Source: Hetaerina americana (Eukaryota > Arthropoda > Insecta > Odonata > Calopterygidae). From it: 64,000 bases of DNA. A model generated the notes under the pieces. It saw nothing but the letters and a program-made list of their open reading frames with translations. It did not search any database and had not been told where the DNA came from. Every line of letters begins with the position of its first letter. The first letter of the stretch is position 1. The DNA lies in the NCBI GenBank assembly GCA_022747635.1, contig JAKTNV010000001.1:24227490-24291489 (forward strand), read 5' to 3'. Positions 36,610 to 46,104 of this stretch are shown here, in pieces. The translations under genes and the position numbers were made by a program.

Positions 36610-36720
36610 TACGAGTAGAGAAGAGAATTAAAAAGTTAGTATGGAATGAGAACCCATGGAAAAGAAACAAAGATTATGCGGTTTTCGAGAAAGGTGGAAG
36701 CTAATATAAACAATGAACCA
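36610..36720 (+). repeat. eroded RTE fragment
   Basis: GTATGGAATGAGAACCCATG and AACAAAGATTATGCGGTTTT then CGAGAAAGG match GTATGGGATGAGAATCAACA and AACAAAGGTTATGCGATTTT of the RTE at 45,378-45,425. Confidence 0.7.
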
Positions 36721-36946
36721 CAGCAGTAACATATCGGTCATCATTCGGTTCATATCGTTGACATTGTTGCCATGGATATAACTGGGAGTATAAAAATAAC
36801 CTAGTAAAAAAAAGGTTCTTCTAATGGAGAAACAGCTCCAAATGAGACGAAGAAACCGAATATTTGGAATGTTTTTAGGTTTGATTTCGCATCCCTCGAA
36901 ATTAAAATAAATGAGTAAAGAAAATGACTTTGTTGAAGCTCGCCTT
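36721..36946. other. unassigned DNA
   Basis: Nothing recognised apart from a half-match to an X-box (GTTGCCATGG near 36,766). Confidence 0.3.
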
Positions 36947-36950
36947 CTTG

Positions 36951-37016
<66 letters not shown>
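36947..37016. repeat. (CT)n(TA)n compound microsatellite
   Basis: A CT run to about 36,977, then a TA run to the start of the SINE-2 copy. Confidence 0.95.
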
Positions 37017-37270
37017 GCGGTAGATAGAGCGTTGGAATTGACCGGAGGGTCCCGGGTCTGATTCCTGGGCAAGTCTCTGGGAACCTGCAGCTCCACCCAA
37101 CCTATGTGATATTCGGGTACCAGATCTTTCTGGGAAACCATAACCGGCACAGGGAAAGGAACTGGCCCCCTATCCTGATGTGTGAATTTCACTCGCCGTA
37201 TAGGGCTTAGTACTGGGTGAACTCTACCATCACCTACCAAACTGACCTTCGGGTTGATTACTGTGTATAT

Positions 37271-37271
<1 letters not shown>
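37017..37271 (+). repeat. SINE-2 copy, slightly 5'-truncated
   Basis: Matches the SINE at 49,666-49,953 throughout: TAGAGCGTTGGA, GACCGGAGGGTCCC, the eroded B box GGTCTGATTCC, CACCTGCAGCTCCACCC-like, GGGAAACCATAACCGGCACA, GCCGTATAGGGCTTAGTACT and ACCTTCGGGTTGA. The A-box end is damaged. It ends in a (TA)n tract, as does its sister. Confidence 0.85.
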
Positions 37272-37320
<49 letters not shown>

Positions 37321-37360
37321 GTATATATATGTATATATATGTATATGTATATATAATAAA
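37272..37360. repeat. (TA)n/(TATG)n microsatellite
   Basis: TA run with interspersed TATG units directly after SINE-2. Confidence 0.95.
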
Positions 37361-39292
37361 GTTTGTGTGTATAATAATGTATTTAGTACGTTAGTTTGAT
37401 ATTCCTTATTAAGCCGCATTCATGACCGTCCTGGGTTGCACGCGTTCTGGGGACAGCTGTTTAAACAACCTTGGTCTATTACTCGAAAGGTACATTACTG
37501 TGACGGCCTCCAATCTATCTCTATTACTTTATTGTCCTTGTTTGAATCCGCCGGTATAATCTGGGGAAATTGCAATCTTTCTGTGATATTTTAATCCCTG
37601 CTATCACAGGAAACCTCAGGTGTTCTATAGCCTCCTAAATGTCTAGAAGTCTTGCCTGTTCTCTTAGAGAAACCAACCTCCCAACGCATTCCTTCCTCTT
37701 CCAACATATCCCTTATACACAAGCTTACTCTCTTCTCGTATTAATGTTTAAATAATCTGGCGGATTTTCTGTTAATCCTATTATTTAATGCCTTAATTTA
37801 CGCTTTCTATCAAATGGATGACATTCTCCTCCCGCGCCTTCAAAATTTGGCACGAACTAAAACGAGGTAACTCTTCTCTGATTTACATTTTCATTTCATT
37901 ATCCTACAACTCCTCTCATGAGACGTAGTGTATCGGAGCAGTAGTTCTCTTTTCTCCATCGCCCCTTTTGATTTGTATTTAGTATCCATGTTTTTAGTGT
38001 AAACGCTGAGAATTGGTCGAGTGCCTTGTCTTCTTCTCGCGATACGATTGCAAAAAAGATAAAATTCATGCAACAGCTACTTGTCGCTCGGCAACTACTT
38101 GTCCGTCGAGCATCGGGAGGAGGCCGCAGCTCGTTTTTCTTTTTTTTTATTATCTTTTAAAGGTCTTCCATTCGCGTGCCACACTTTGAAAATGTTTTCC
38201 TTTCCACTCCTCCCAAGAGTCCTTCTTTTATACTGTACCTTCGGGAATGTTACCCTTAACGCTTTATCTGAAGTTAAGCCGCGCGTGAGTCGAACAATTG
38301 GCGTTTCACCCTTGTTTAATTTCTTCCATTAATTTGGTGAGACACGGAAGAAAAAAAATCGAATCAAAAACGGCGAATTTCGTTTTTAATTTCCGGTAAT
38401 ACTCCACCTATGCTTCTGTCCCGATTCTATCGTTTCGGGTGTTGCATAGTTACGGACCCTTGACTACGCCAGTATCAAGTAGAACAGAAATTCATTTTTT
38501 TGACAATTGGAACTGCATTTTTCGGCAGACCGAAGTTATTTTATTACGCTATGTCAATTTGATGCTTTTCTAGAAAACTAAAAAAAAACTATTCCCTTTG
38601 AATTAGAATTTGTCATAGATTTTATTTATGCGTTTGGGCTTGAATTTAAAGAAAATATTCTTGCCTTGAAAGGAATAGCCAAAGCAATAATTATATATCC
38701 GCTATTCTGTTAATCAAACTATTATCTATGTGAACAAGCCCTGAGTCGCGGCCTTGGTCTGAGTGATTTCACTTTATTTTCTAAAATTGTGTCGTCTTAT
38801 GTGAGTCGAATATTTATGTTTTCATATTACCGGTATGTCGTATTAAACCCACGTCTAAAAAAATAACATGGCGCTAAGACACACCAGAGTCCGTTAAAAA
38901 TGCTACAAAAAAAAGTCCTCGTCACATGTCGAGATACCGGTGGATTTATTCTTGTATAGCGTTACTAGGTCTTTCGTGTTAATTTCCGGACAAAAGTTAA
39001 CCAAATGAAGTTCAAGTGGAGGAACCTTTGACTCATTTTTGTCTTTAAGAAAAGTGCGGCACATCTGAGCTTTCTTACGGCCCAGAGGGAATTAATAAGG
39101 CACGAAATTTTGTAAAGTTGAATTCTTCGATTTCGGGATACATAAAGAGAGAGTTGAGATATAAACCGCCGGAGACAGACTCGAGAACACCTTCTCCCCT
39201 TGTGCGATAGGCATTTCTAACAAGATCAAACCAAAAGGCCAAAAAATGTATTTACATAAAGACAAAGCTAACCGGGGCAGGAGAAGGGACCG
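37361..39292. other. unassigned DNA
   Basis: A pyrimidine-rich part at 37,560-37,870 could be another eroded RTE antisense fragment, but no block match was convincing. Otherwise nothing recognisable. Confidence 0.3.
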
Positions 39293-39590
39293 TTGTTGAA
39301 ATCCAAATGGAGGCAAGAAAGAAAGATTCTGAGTATTTTGATCATCAATGGGATTTTGAATATTTGTTATATAAAAGAGAGTTTTTTAGTCAAACGTGGA
39401 AGGGGGTAGAATATGATAGGGATGTAAGACGGAAAAAAGGGAGGAACACATTATGCAGAATTGAAGATGGGCTCATCGGAGTGTCGGTCAACAGGTTGTG
39501 ATTTTCTTAGAGGCAAGTAAACTTATCATTGTACCGTGGCATAAGTCCATCCAAAAAATACCTTCCATTGTGGAACATCAATGATAATAA
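39293..39590 (+). repeat. eroded RTE 3' end
   Basis: ATCCAAATGGAGGCAAGAAA, GATCATCAATGGGATTTTGA, GATGTAAGACGGAAAAAAGG and ACATTATGCAGAATTGAAGA follow the RTE end. The UTR block TATCATTGTACCGTGGCATA matches the relic ending at 53.48 kb (ATCATTGTACCGTTGCATAG), defining a shared older subfamily. Confidence 0.7.
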
Positions 39591-39624
39591 TAAACCTTTA
39601 AAGGATTAGTCAAACACGTCCACA

Positions 39625-39720
39625 TCCAACCCTCTATACCCCGAGAGCCACGGCAAGGGCGTGTGGCGGGGGTGTCAGGAACCAGCCGAACATGGAGAAC
39701 TATTAGTTTATACATGCATT
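39625..39720 (-). repeat. LINE 3' UTR fragment
   Basis: GGCAAGGGCGTGTGGCGGGG is the conserved GC-rich block of the CR1-like LINE 3' UTR (61.44 kb) on the minus strand, preceded on the plus strand by an eroded ATACCCCG. Short and diverged. Confidence 0.5.
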
Positions 39721-40155
39721 TGTGATTCTGTATAAGTAAAAACGTCTTTCCTCACCCAACTGCGCGAACTTCCCATTTACTTTCCCACACATTGATCTAT
39801 CTCTTCTCCTTTCCACACATTCAAATCCCACACAACCAATTTTTCCTCTCTCTCTCTCTCCCTTCTTTTACCCCCCAGGTTCTGCCCTAATGGTATTTCC
39901 CCCAGTCTGCTTCGAGACCCCCATTGATTCCGTCGCTCAGATAGGCGTCGAATGCTGCGGTAAAATGATTCGGATGGAATGGCAATTAACGGTGAGAAAC
40001 GGTCGCAGCTGTTGACTGAGGAGGCGCCTGAAGTGGGCGTGAAGACACGCGGTTCCACTCATTTCTAGCAGAAATAGAACCGCGACTGAGTAAGTCAGAG
40101 TCATTTGTTAGTTGGTTTGTCTCCTCCGATATATATGTGTGTGTATATATATATA
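39721..40155. other. unassigned DNA ending in GT/TA microsatellite
   Basis: Includes a CT run near 39,845-39,862 and GT/TA repeats just before the RTE element. No gene was seen. Confidence 0.35.
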
Positions 40156-43100
40156 TTTTTTTTTTTTTTTTTTTTTAAGTAATCTACCGGTTAGGGTAGG
40201 TTTTTGGACGGACACAACTACCAAACAAATATTTTATTACTCCTAACAAAACACAAAATCAATCATCCTACTCTATATCAGGTCCCTCTTCATCTCTGAG
40301 TACTTTCTTCCTCCCTTCATCCCGTCCAACAACCCTATCCTGTTCCTTCCCTTTCCTCTTTTGCCCAACATTCTACCCTCTATCAGTCTTCAATATCCCA
40401 CTGCCGGTCAACACCCCCTTCATCCACTTTTCCTGCCTCCATAGGATTGCTCCCAACAAACCTCTCTCTTCGCCCACCATACCAAGTACTTCCTCATTTG
40501 TTTTCTTCTCTGTCCATTTCACCTTCTCCATTCTTCTCCACACCCACATTTCAAAAGCCTCCAATCTACGTCTATCCTCCTGCTTCAATGACCACGTTTC
40601 CGCTCCGTACATAGCTACGCTCCATATCAAAGTTTTTACGAGTCTTTTCTTAACATCCTTACTCAAAGTCCCTGTCATCAACTCCCTCCTCCTTGTGAAA
40701 GCCTCTTTGCCTAGCGCAATTCTTCTCCTTACGTCCCTACTACTTTGACCGTGTTGGTCCAAAACACTACCGAGATACGTAAACTGTTCTACCTGCTCTA
40801 GCTTTTGCCCTCCTATTTTAATGTTAAGCTTGGCCTTTTTCTTTCTAGAAAATCGCATAACCTTTGTTTTATTAATATTGATTCTCATCCCATACCTGTC
40901 GCACTGAATTTCCAATTCACTAAGCAATGCTTGCAGCCCCTTGGCTGACTGACAAACTAAAGCTTGGTCATCAGCAAACCTAACTGATTTTACGAATTCC
41001 CCGCCCACTTTCATTCCTACCTCGAGTTCATCCCATGCCTCTTTGATCATTTCTTCTGCGTACAGGTTGAACAGCAACGGTGATAATGGGCAACCCTGCC
41101 TTACACCCCTTCCTAACACTGCCCATCCTGACTCCCCGTTTCCCACCCTCACCTGAGCAGTTTGAGACATGTACAGGTTGCGGATTAGCCTCCTTTCTCT
41201 CCAATCTATTCCTATTTTCTGCAATATACTCATTAGTTTTTCCCAATTTACTCTATCAAACGCTTTTTCGAAATCTACGAAACAGGCAAATACATCCTGG
41301 TTGTGTTCTATATTCCTCTCGATTAATAATCTCATTACTGCAATGGCATCACGCGTACCTCTTCCCTTCCTAAACCCAAACTGATCATCCCCTAAGTAAT
41401 CATTTGCCCTACTCTCTATCCTTTTGTTTATGATCCTGAGAACAACCTTAGCTGCGTGGGATATCAAACTAATTGTCCTATAGTCCTCACATGACGTGGC
41501 CTTTACCTTTTTCGGAATAGGGACTAAAACTGATCTCACAAAGTCTTCCGGCCAGATTCCCTCCTCATAAATACTACGGATCAGCCCATATAGCCTCTTC
41601 CTCCCACATTTTCCCAAGCATTTCAAAAGTTCCACGGGAATGTTATCTACCCCCACGGCCTTATTTAGTTTCATCTCCCTTAATGCCCTTTCTATCTCAT
41701 TGTCTAGTATGCCTGGACCTAAGCTATCTTCCTCTACGTCATGTTCCTTTTCAATGTCTAACTTTGTTGGTCTAAGCTCTTTACTATACAGTTCTTCTAC
41801 ATATTCCTTCCATCTCTCTTGGATCTTTCCTACGTCAACTATTACCTTACCGGCCTTATCTCTAACTGCTATCGTTGATCTCCCTTTCTTACTTCCCGAT
41901 AAAGATTTAACTATGCTGTAAAGCGCACCGATTTCCCCCTTCCTCTGCAGACTTTCCATATTCTCGCACTGCGTCTTCCACCATGCTTCCTTTGCTTTAT
42001 TTGTTGCCCGCCTCAATTTATTGTTCAATTCTTTGTACTTCATTTTGCCTAATTCTGTATTTATATTCTTCCATTTTCGCCGCTCATCCATTTTTGCAAT
42101 CATCTCATCCGTGATCCATGCTTTACGAGTCCTTTTAGCGTTAACGGTTCCAATAGTGTCTTTTGCCGCTTTAGACAACCCTTTTTTGATGCATTCCCAT
42201 TTTTCTTCAATAGTACTTAGCTCTTTACCGTCCTCCATGATTTTCTCTACCGCCTGTTTGTATTCCTTTCTTTTCAACCCATTTAATGCTTCTACATTCC
42301 ATTTTCTAACTCGCCGCCCCTGCCTTATCTTTTTAAAACGTACGCTACATTTCATTACAACTAAATTGTGGTCTGAGTCCGCATCCGCTCCCGGGAAGCT
42401 GTGGGAATTTATCACACTGTTCCTAAACCTGTGTCTAACCAGGATATAATCTAGCTGATATCTTCCCGAGTCACCTGGCATTTTCCATGTATACCTGCGT
42501 CTTTTGTGGTGCCTGAACCAAGTGTTGGTGATAACTAAGCCCTGTCTCTTGCAGAACTCAACTGCTTTCTCCCCGCGGTCATTCCTCGTGCCTAAACCGT
42601 AGTCCCCCACCTCATCACCATCTCTTCCTTCGCCTACTGTCGCATTCCAATCCCCCATCACTATCAAATGTTTCCCTGCAGGAACACATGCAATCATGTC
42701 CTCTAACTGATCGTATATCCTATCGACCTCTTCTTCCTTATGGTTGCTCGGTGGCATGTATACCTGGATAATAACTAAGTTCGTCGGTTCTGCTTTTATC
42801 TCCACTAGTAGTATTCTATCCGTTACCTGCTCTATGTTGACTACGCTTCTTCCTACCTCTTCATTTAATACTATGGCAACCCCTCGTTGGCTCTCGTCCC
42901 CGCCGCTGTATATTATTCTATACTTATCACTCCAGTAATCCCCTCTATCTTTCCATCTCACCTCGCATAGACCTAAAATATCTATATTTCCCCTTTCCAT
43001 CTCTCGCTTAACATTCTCCAATTTCCCCGTCCTCATCATTGTCCTAAAATTCCACGTTCCTATTCTAACTAATGTGGTCTTCTTCTCCTGCGTCTTCTGT

Positions 43101-43516
43101 CCTGCTGCTGCTGGTTTTCCCTTGCAAGGGTTTCGTGGGATGACGACCGCGGAAGCCTTGCCTGCCCCGCTGCCGGGCACGACACACGGCCGATTGGGCC
43201 GAGCCCCGTGGTTGCCAGGACTCAAAATATCTCTATTGTCCATCATATTTTTCTAGGGAATGATAATTGAGGTGGTTTCCCGTTGCCTTCCTCAATAGTG
43301 TTTTTAACGTGACACCATCACTTACTGGCCGCCCCACTGGGGTCAGACGCCATTGCAGCCGCCTCACTGAGGAACAGACGCTGCGTGGACTACCTTTCGT
43401 CTGGCTCCTAACCTTCGACCTATCTGGCATGGGTGACCCTACCAGGAGCAATTTTTATTACTCCCGCCAGTACAGCTCTAAGGGTCATCGGAACGCACAA
43501 GCCCTTCCACCACGTC

Positions 43517-43520
<4 letters not shown>
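40156..43520 (-). mobile_element. near-complete RTE-clade retrotransposon (copy 1)
   Basis: On the minus strand the element begins CCTTGACGTGGTGGAAGGGC next to a (TA)n tract, has a 5' UTR of about 274 bp, one long APE/RT reading frame, a 3' UTR of roughly 200 bp and an A tail (the T run at 40,156-40,176). The length of about 3.4 kb is usual for RTE. It is the reference for the truncated copies at 43.6, 45.3, 56.8 and 62.3 kb and for the relics elsewhere. Confidence 0.92.
40373..43246 (-). CDS. RTE endonuclease/reverse transcriptase
   Basis: 957 residues that copy RNA into DNA at a nicked target. The AP-type endonuclease comes first: RIGTWN (61-66), CEVRW (94-98, Glu), GDWNATVG (198-205), LDYILV (265-270) and SDH (291-293). 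Reverse transcriptase follows: [17 protein letters not shown] (593-609), motif [10 protein letters not shown] (657-665), motif [12 protein letters not shown] (716-726) and the catalytic FADD (757-760), then the thumb region with FTYLGSVL. The frame has no internal stop. It ends LKTDRG because a 2-bp deletion near 40,385 shifts the frame; copies 2 and 3 continue for about 37 more residues. The start is the first Met of MMDNRD. Confidence 0.93.
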   Translation of the reverse strand: MMDNRDILSPGNHGARPNRPCVVPGSGAGKASAVVIPRNPCKGKPAAAGQKTQEKKTTLVRIGTWNFRTMMRTGKLENVKREMERGNIDILGLCEVRWKDRGDYWSDKYRIIYSGGDESQRGVAIVLNEEVGRSVVNIEQVTDRILLVEIKAEPTNLVIIQVYMPPSNHKEEEVDRIYDQLEDMIACVPAGKHLIVMGDWNATVGEGRDGDEVGDYGLGTRNDRGEKAVEFCKRQGLVITNTWFRHHKRRRYTWKMPGDSGRYQLDYILVRHRFRNSVINSHSFPGADADSDHNLVVMKCSVRFKKIRQGRRVRKWNVEALNGLKRKEYKQAVEKIMEDGKELSTIEEKWECIKKGLSKAAKDTIGTVNAKRTRKAWITDEMIAKMDERRKWKNINTELGKMKYKELNNKLRRATNKAKEAWWKTQCENMESLQRKGEIGALYSIVKSLSGSKKGRSTIAVRDKAGKVIVDVGKIQERWKEYVEELYSKELRPTKLDIEKEHDVEEDSLGPGILDNEIERALREMKLNKAVGVDNIPVELLKCLGKCGRKRLYGLIRSIYEEGIWPEDFVRSVLVPIPKKVKATSCEDYRTISLISHAAKVVLRIINKRIESRANDYLGDDQFGFRKGRGTRDAIAVMRLLIERNIEHNQDVFACFVDFEKAFDRVNWEKLMSILQKIGIDWRERRLIRNLYMSQTAQVRVGNGESGWAVLGRGVRQGCPLSPLLFNLYAEEMIKEAWDELEVGMKVGGEFVKSVRFADDQALVCQSAKGLQALLSELEIQCDRYGMRININKTKVMRFSRKKKAKLNIKIGGQKLEQVEQFTYLGSVLDQHGQSSRDVRRRIALGKEAFTRRRELMTGTLSKDVKKRLVKTLIWSVAMYGAETWSLKQEDRRRLEAFEMWVWRRMEKVKWTEKKTNEEVLGMVGEERGLLGAILWRQEKWMKGVLTGSGILKTDRG

Positions 43521-43580
<60 letters not shown>
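43521..43580. repeat. (TA)n microsatellite
   Basis: Between the 5' end of RTE copy 1 and the target-site duplication of copy 2. Confidence 0.95.
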
Positions 43581-43585
<5 letters not shown>

Positions 43586-43590
43586 TATAT

Positions 43591-44960
43591 TTTTTTTTTT
43601 TTTAAGGTAATCTACCGGTTAAGGTAGGTTTTTCGATGGACACAACTACCAAACAAATATTTTGTGACTACTAACAAAACACAACCCTAAATTCTACTCT
43701 ACACCAGGTCCCTCTTCATCTCTGAGTACTTTCTTCCGCCCTTCATCCCGTCCAACATCCCTATCCTGTTCCTTCCCTTTCCTCTTTTGCCCAACATTCT
43801 ACCCTCTATCACAGTCTTCAACATCCCACTGCCGGTCAACACCCCCTTCATCCACTTTTCCTGCCTCCATAGGATTGCTCCCAACAAACCCCTCTCTTCG
43901 CCCACCATACCAAGTACTTCCTCATTTGTTTTCTTCTCTGTCCATTTCACCTTCTCCATTCTTCTCCACACCCACATTTCAAAAGCCTCCAGTCTACGTC
44001 TATCCTCCTGCTTCAATGACCACGTTTCCGCGCCGTACATAGCTACGCTCCATATCAAAGTTTTTACGAGTCTTTTCTTAACATCCTTACTCAAAGTCCC
44101 CGTCATCAACTCCCTCCTCCTCGTGAAAGCCTCTTTGCCTAGCGCAATTCTTCTCCTTACGTCCCTACTACTTTGACCGTGTTGGTCCAAAACACTACCG
44201 AGATACGTAAACTGTTCTACCTGCTCTAGTTTTTGCCCTCCTATTTTAATGTTAAGCTTGCCCTTTTTCTTTCTAGAAAATCGCATAACCTTTGTTTTAT
44301 TAATGTTGATTCTCATCCCATACCTGTCGCACTGAATTTCCAATTCACTCAGCAATGCTTGCAGCCCCTTGGCTGACTGACAAACTAAAGCTTGGTCATC
44401 AGCAAACCTAACTGATTTTACGAATTCCCCGCCCACTTTCATTCCTACCTCTAGTTCTTCCCATGCCTCTTTGATCATTTCCTCTGCGTACAGGTTGAAC
44501 AGCAACGGTGATAATGGGCAACCCTGCCTTACACCCCTTCCTAACACTGCCCATCCTGACTCCCCGTTTCCCACCCGCACCTGAGCAGTCTGAGACATGT
44601 ACAGGTTGCGGATTAGCCTCCTTTCCCTCCAATCTATTCCTATTTTCTGCAGAATACTCATTAATTTTTCCCAATTCACTCTATCAAACGCTTTTTCGAA
44701 ATCTACGAAACAGGCAAATACCTCCTGGTTGTGTTCTATATTCCTCTCGATTAATAATCTCATTACTGCAATGGCATCACGCGTACCTCTTCCCTTCCTA
44801 AACCCAAACTGATCATCCCCTAAGTAATCATTTGCCCTACTCTCTATCCTTTTGTTTATGATCCTGAGAACAACTTTAGCTGCGTGGGATATCAAACTAA
44901 TTGTCCTATAGTCCTCACATGACGTGGCCTTTACCTTTTTCGGAATCGGAACTAAAACTG
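43591..44960 (-). mobile_element. 5'-truncated RTE (copy 2) with target-site duplication
   Basis: Same family and orientation as copy 1, keeping the RT domain from LVPIPKK to the end, the 3' UTR and the A tail. The 10-bp sequence TAGTGTATAT occurs immediately before the tail (43,581-43,590) and two bases past the truncated 5' end (44,963-44,972), the signature of target-primed insertion. Confidence 0.92.
43699..44958 (-). CDS. RTE reverse transcriptase fragment, open
   Basis: About 420 residues in one frame from [12 protein letters not shown] to the natural end [10 protein letters not shown]. It contains [13 protein letters not shown], motif [10 protein letters not shown], motif [16 protein letters not shown] and the C-terminal [15 protein letters not shown] region that copy 1 lost to a frameshift. 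It lacks the endonuclease and upstream start. The open frame technically runs on into the (TA)n tract, which encodes a meaningless Tyr-Ile repeat. No stop within the RT part implies a recent insertion. Confidence 0.88.
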   Translation of the reverse strand, partial: VLVPIPKKVKATSCEDYRTISLISHAAKVVLRIINKRIESRANDYLGDDQFGFRKGRGTRDAIAVMRLLIERNIEHNQEVFACFVDFEKAFDRVNWEKLMSILQKIGIDWRERRLIRNLYMSQTAQVRVGNGESGWAVLGRGVRQGCPLSPLLFNLYAEEMIKEAWEELEVGMKVGGEFVKSVRFADDQALVCQSAKGLQALLSELEIQCDRYGMRININKTKVMRFSRKKKGKLNIKIGGQKLEQVEQFTYLGSVLDQHGQSSRDVRRRIALGKEAFTRRRELMTGTLSKDVKKRLVKTLIWSVAMYGAETWSLKQEDRRRLEAFEMWVWRRMEKVKWTEKKTNEEVLGMVGEERGLLGAILWRQEKWMKGVLTGSGMLKTVIEGRMLGKRGKGRNRIGMLDGMKGGRKYSEMKRDLV

Positions 44961-44964
44961 CGTA

Positions 44965-45038
<74 letters not shown>

Positions 45039-45238
45039 ATATATATATGAGTGTGTGTGTGTATAAAACATTTGGACGGCACAATAGAACGCGAAAATAA
45101 AATAGGTAATACGCATTAGGACAGTTACAATTCAGAAAGTTTAAGCTTTCGGTCTTCTCTTAGCCCCCTCAGTCTGTCCTTAATTACATGTATATATAAA
45201 TACGTGTATATAAATATAAATATATATATATGTATATT

Positions 45239-45276
<38 letters not shown>
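44961..45276. repeat. AT-rich spacer with (TA)n tracts
   Basis: TA runs at about 44,969-45,034 and 45,248-45,275 flank a 130-bp unique piece (45,060-45,190). The piece separates the two facing RTE copies. Confidence 0.9.
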
Positions 45277-45278
<2 letters not shown>

Positions 45279-46104
45279 GTAAAATCAGTTAGGTTTGCTG
45301 ATGACCAAGCTTTAGTTTGTCAGTCAGCCAAGGGGCTGCAAGCATTGCTGAGTGAATTGGAAATTCAGTGCGACAGGTATGGGATGAGAATCAACATTAA
45401 TAAAACAAAGGTTATGCGATTTTCTAGAAAGAAAAAGGGCAAGCTTAACATTAAAATAGGAGGGCAAAAACTAGAGCAGGTAGAACAGTTTACGTATCTC
45501 GGTAGTGTTTTGGACCAACACGGTCAAAGTAGTAGGGACGTAAGGAGAAGAATTGCGCTAGGCAAAGAGGCTTTCACGAGGAGGAGGGAGTTGATGACGG
45601 GGACTTTGAGTAAGGATGTTAAGAAAAGACTCGTAAAAACTTTGATATGGAGCGTAGCTATGTACGGCGCGGAAACGTGGTCATTGAAGCAGGAGGATAG
45701 ACGTAGACTGGAGGCTTTTGAAATGTGGGTGTGGAGAAGAATGGAGAAGGTGAAATGGACAGAGAAGAAAACAAATGAGGAAGTACTTGGTATGGTGGGC
45801 GAAGAGAGGGGTTTGTTGGGAGCAATCCTATGGAGGCAGGAAAAGTGGATGAAGGGGGTGTTGACCGGCAGTGGGATGTTGAAGACTGTGATAGAGGGTA
45901 GAATGTTGGGCAAAAGAGGAAAGGGAAGGAACAGGATAGGGATGTTGGACGGGATGAAGGGCGGAAGAAAGTACTCAGAGATGAAGAGGGACCTGGTGTA
46001 GAGTAGAATTTAGGGTTGTGTTTTGTTAGTAGTCACAAAATATTTGTTTGGTAGTTGTGTCCATCGAAAAACCTACCTTAACCGGTAGATTACCTTAAAA
46101 AAAA
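45277..46104 (+). mobile_element. 5'-truncated RTE (copy 3), facing copy 2
   Basis: Starts in the RT domain at [10 protein letters not shown] and runs through the stop, 3' UTR and a short A tail into TA repeats. Its sequence is essentially the reverse complement of 43,594-44,422. Its C-terminal 218 residues are identical in translation to those of copy 2. Confidence 0.92.
45278..46001 (+). CDS. RTE reverse transcriptase C-terminal fragment
   Basis: About 240 codons open from [18 protein letters not shown] to the natural stop after KRDLV. The FADD catalytic motif is the first conserved block; motifs A and B are gone, so it cannot be active. An in-frame start-like codon lies at 45,345. Frame preserved, so recent. 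Confidence 0.85.

Noticed and set aside
43247..43520. Possible HDV-like ribozyme in the RTE 5' UTR
   Set aside because: Some non-LTR elements have one, but I could not build a consistent double-pseudoknot pairing by eye. A covariance scan would be needed.
43787..44176. Plus-strand open frame of 129 codons, duplicated with identical product at 45,524-45,913 on the minus strand
   Set aside because: It is the antisense shadow of the RTE reverse transcriptase. Identity of the two products only shows that copies 2 and 3 are alike.
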